From Candidatus Omnitrophota bacterium (lineage in GTDB: Bacteria; Omnitrophota; Gorgyraeia; Gorgyraeales; Gorgyraeaceae): DNA of 5,354 bases. Every line of letters begins with the position of its first letter. Positions within the stretch are counted from its first letter, which is position 1. This document shows, piece by piece, positions 5,256 through 5,354 of the stretch. The DNA lies in the NCBI GenBank assembly GCA_013202925.1, contig JABMRA010000038.1:1-5354 (forward strand), given 5' to 3'. Position numbers and translations under genes: made by a program. The notes below the pieces were generated by a model, which saw nothing but the letters and a program-made list of their open reading frames with translations, was not told where the DNA came from and made no database searches.

Positions 5256-5354
5256 TTACGCTTTCACAAAATTCTTCCCTGGCAATTGGCGCACAAGCCT
5301 TTTTATCTCCAGATCAAAAAGAACCCTGGAGATCTCGCCAATGCCTATATTGGC
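5256..5354 (-). CDS. dprA: DNA processing protein DprA, C-terminal end (partial)
   Basis: Only the last 32 codons and a TAA stop are inside the window; the gene enters from the right edge with its 5' part missing. The peptide ends in RLVRQLPGKNFVKA and is preceded by GIGEISRVLFDLEIK. This is the typical end of the DprA winged-helix (DprA_WH) domain, where a helix with L-x2-LE is followed by 'G-x-V-x-x-LPG'. DprA (Smf) is a cytoplasmic protein that binds incoming single-stranded DNA and loads RecA onto it during transformation; many bacteria keep it without known competence. The Rossmann-fold DNA-binding core cannot be checked here. Its place directly upstream of topA on the same strand is the classic dprA-topA order and supports the call. 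Nothing looks broken in the visible part. Confidence 0.88.
   Translation of the reverse strand, partial: ANIGIGEISRVLFDLEIKRLVRQLPGKNFVKA

Overview
The window is a compact, single-direction (minus-strand) stretch of a bacterial chromosome. Read in the direction of transcription (from position 5354 down to 1) it holds the last 32 codons of dprA, then topA, a XerC/XerD-type tyrosine recombinase, queC, queE, and the alpha subunit of a two-subunit class I (iron-sulfur) fumarate hydratase. No gene on the plus strand is credible. No tRNA, rRNA, CRISPR array, insertion sequence or prophage gene is visible.

Organism. The order dprA-topA-xer is a conserved housekeeping arrangement known from Firmicutes and several Gram-negative anaerobe lineages. 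The two-subunit oxygen-sensitive type of fumarase points to an anaerobe. Lysine-rich proteins, balanced base composition by eye, and several unrelated palindromic repeats in the gaps remind me of uncultured anaerobes such as Candidatus Omnitrophica. That assignment is an inference from general impression; the sequence alone does not prove it.

Layout. dprA ends at 5256. An 83-nt gap carries half of a palindromic 'TCATTGCGAG...GAAGCAATC' repeat. topA (5172-3196) follows, and xer (3181-2306) starts 14 nt after it. A 91-nt gap is filled by seven copies of TTCCGCG/CGCGGAA in both orientations. queC (2214-1600) follows, then a 54-nt gap filled by a strong GC-rich hairpin repeat, then queE (1545-874). 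The fumarase alpha gene (874-35) overlaps queE by one base (TGATG). The last 34 nt hold a short palindrome and no gene start. The partner fumarase beta gene, if present, lies beyond the window.

Function. The first block handles DNA: DprA (uptake and recombination mediator), topoisomerase I (supercoil relaxation) and Xer (dimer resolution). The second block makes 7-deazaguanine for queuosine: QueE makes CDG and QueC converts it to preQ0. QueD and the GTP cyclohydrolase are not here. Fumarase is coupled to queE at the translational level without an obvious metabolic link. All the genes belong to well-known families, and I do not see an undescribed system. The more interesting material is in the gaps: every gap longer than 20 nt is occupied by a different repeat, and some of these overlap likely ribosome binding sites.
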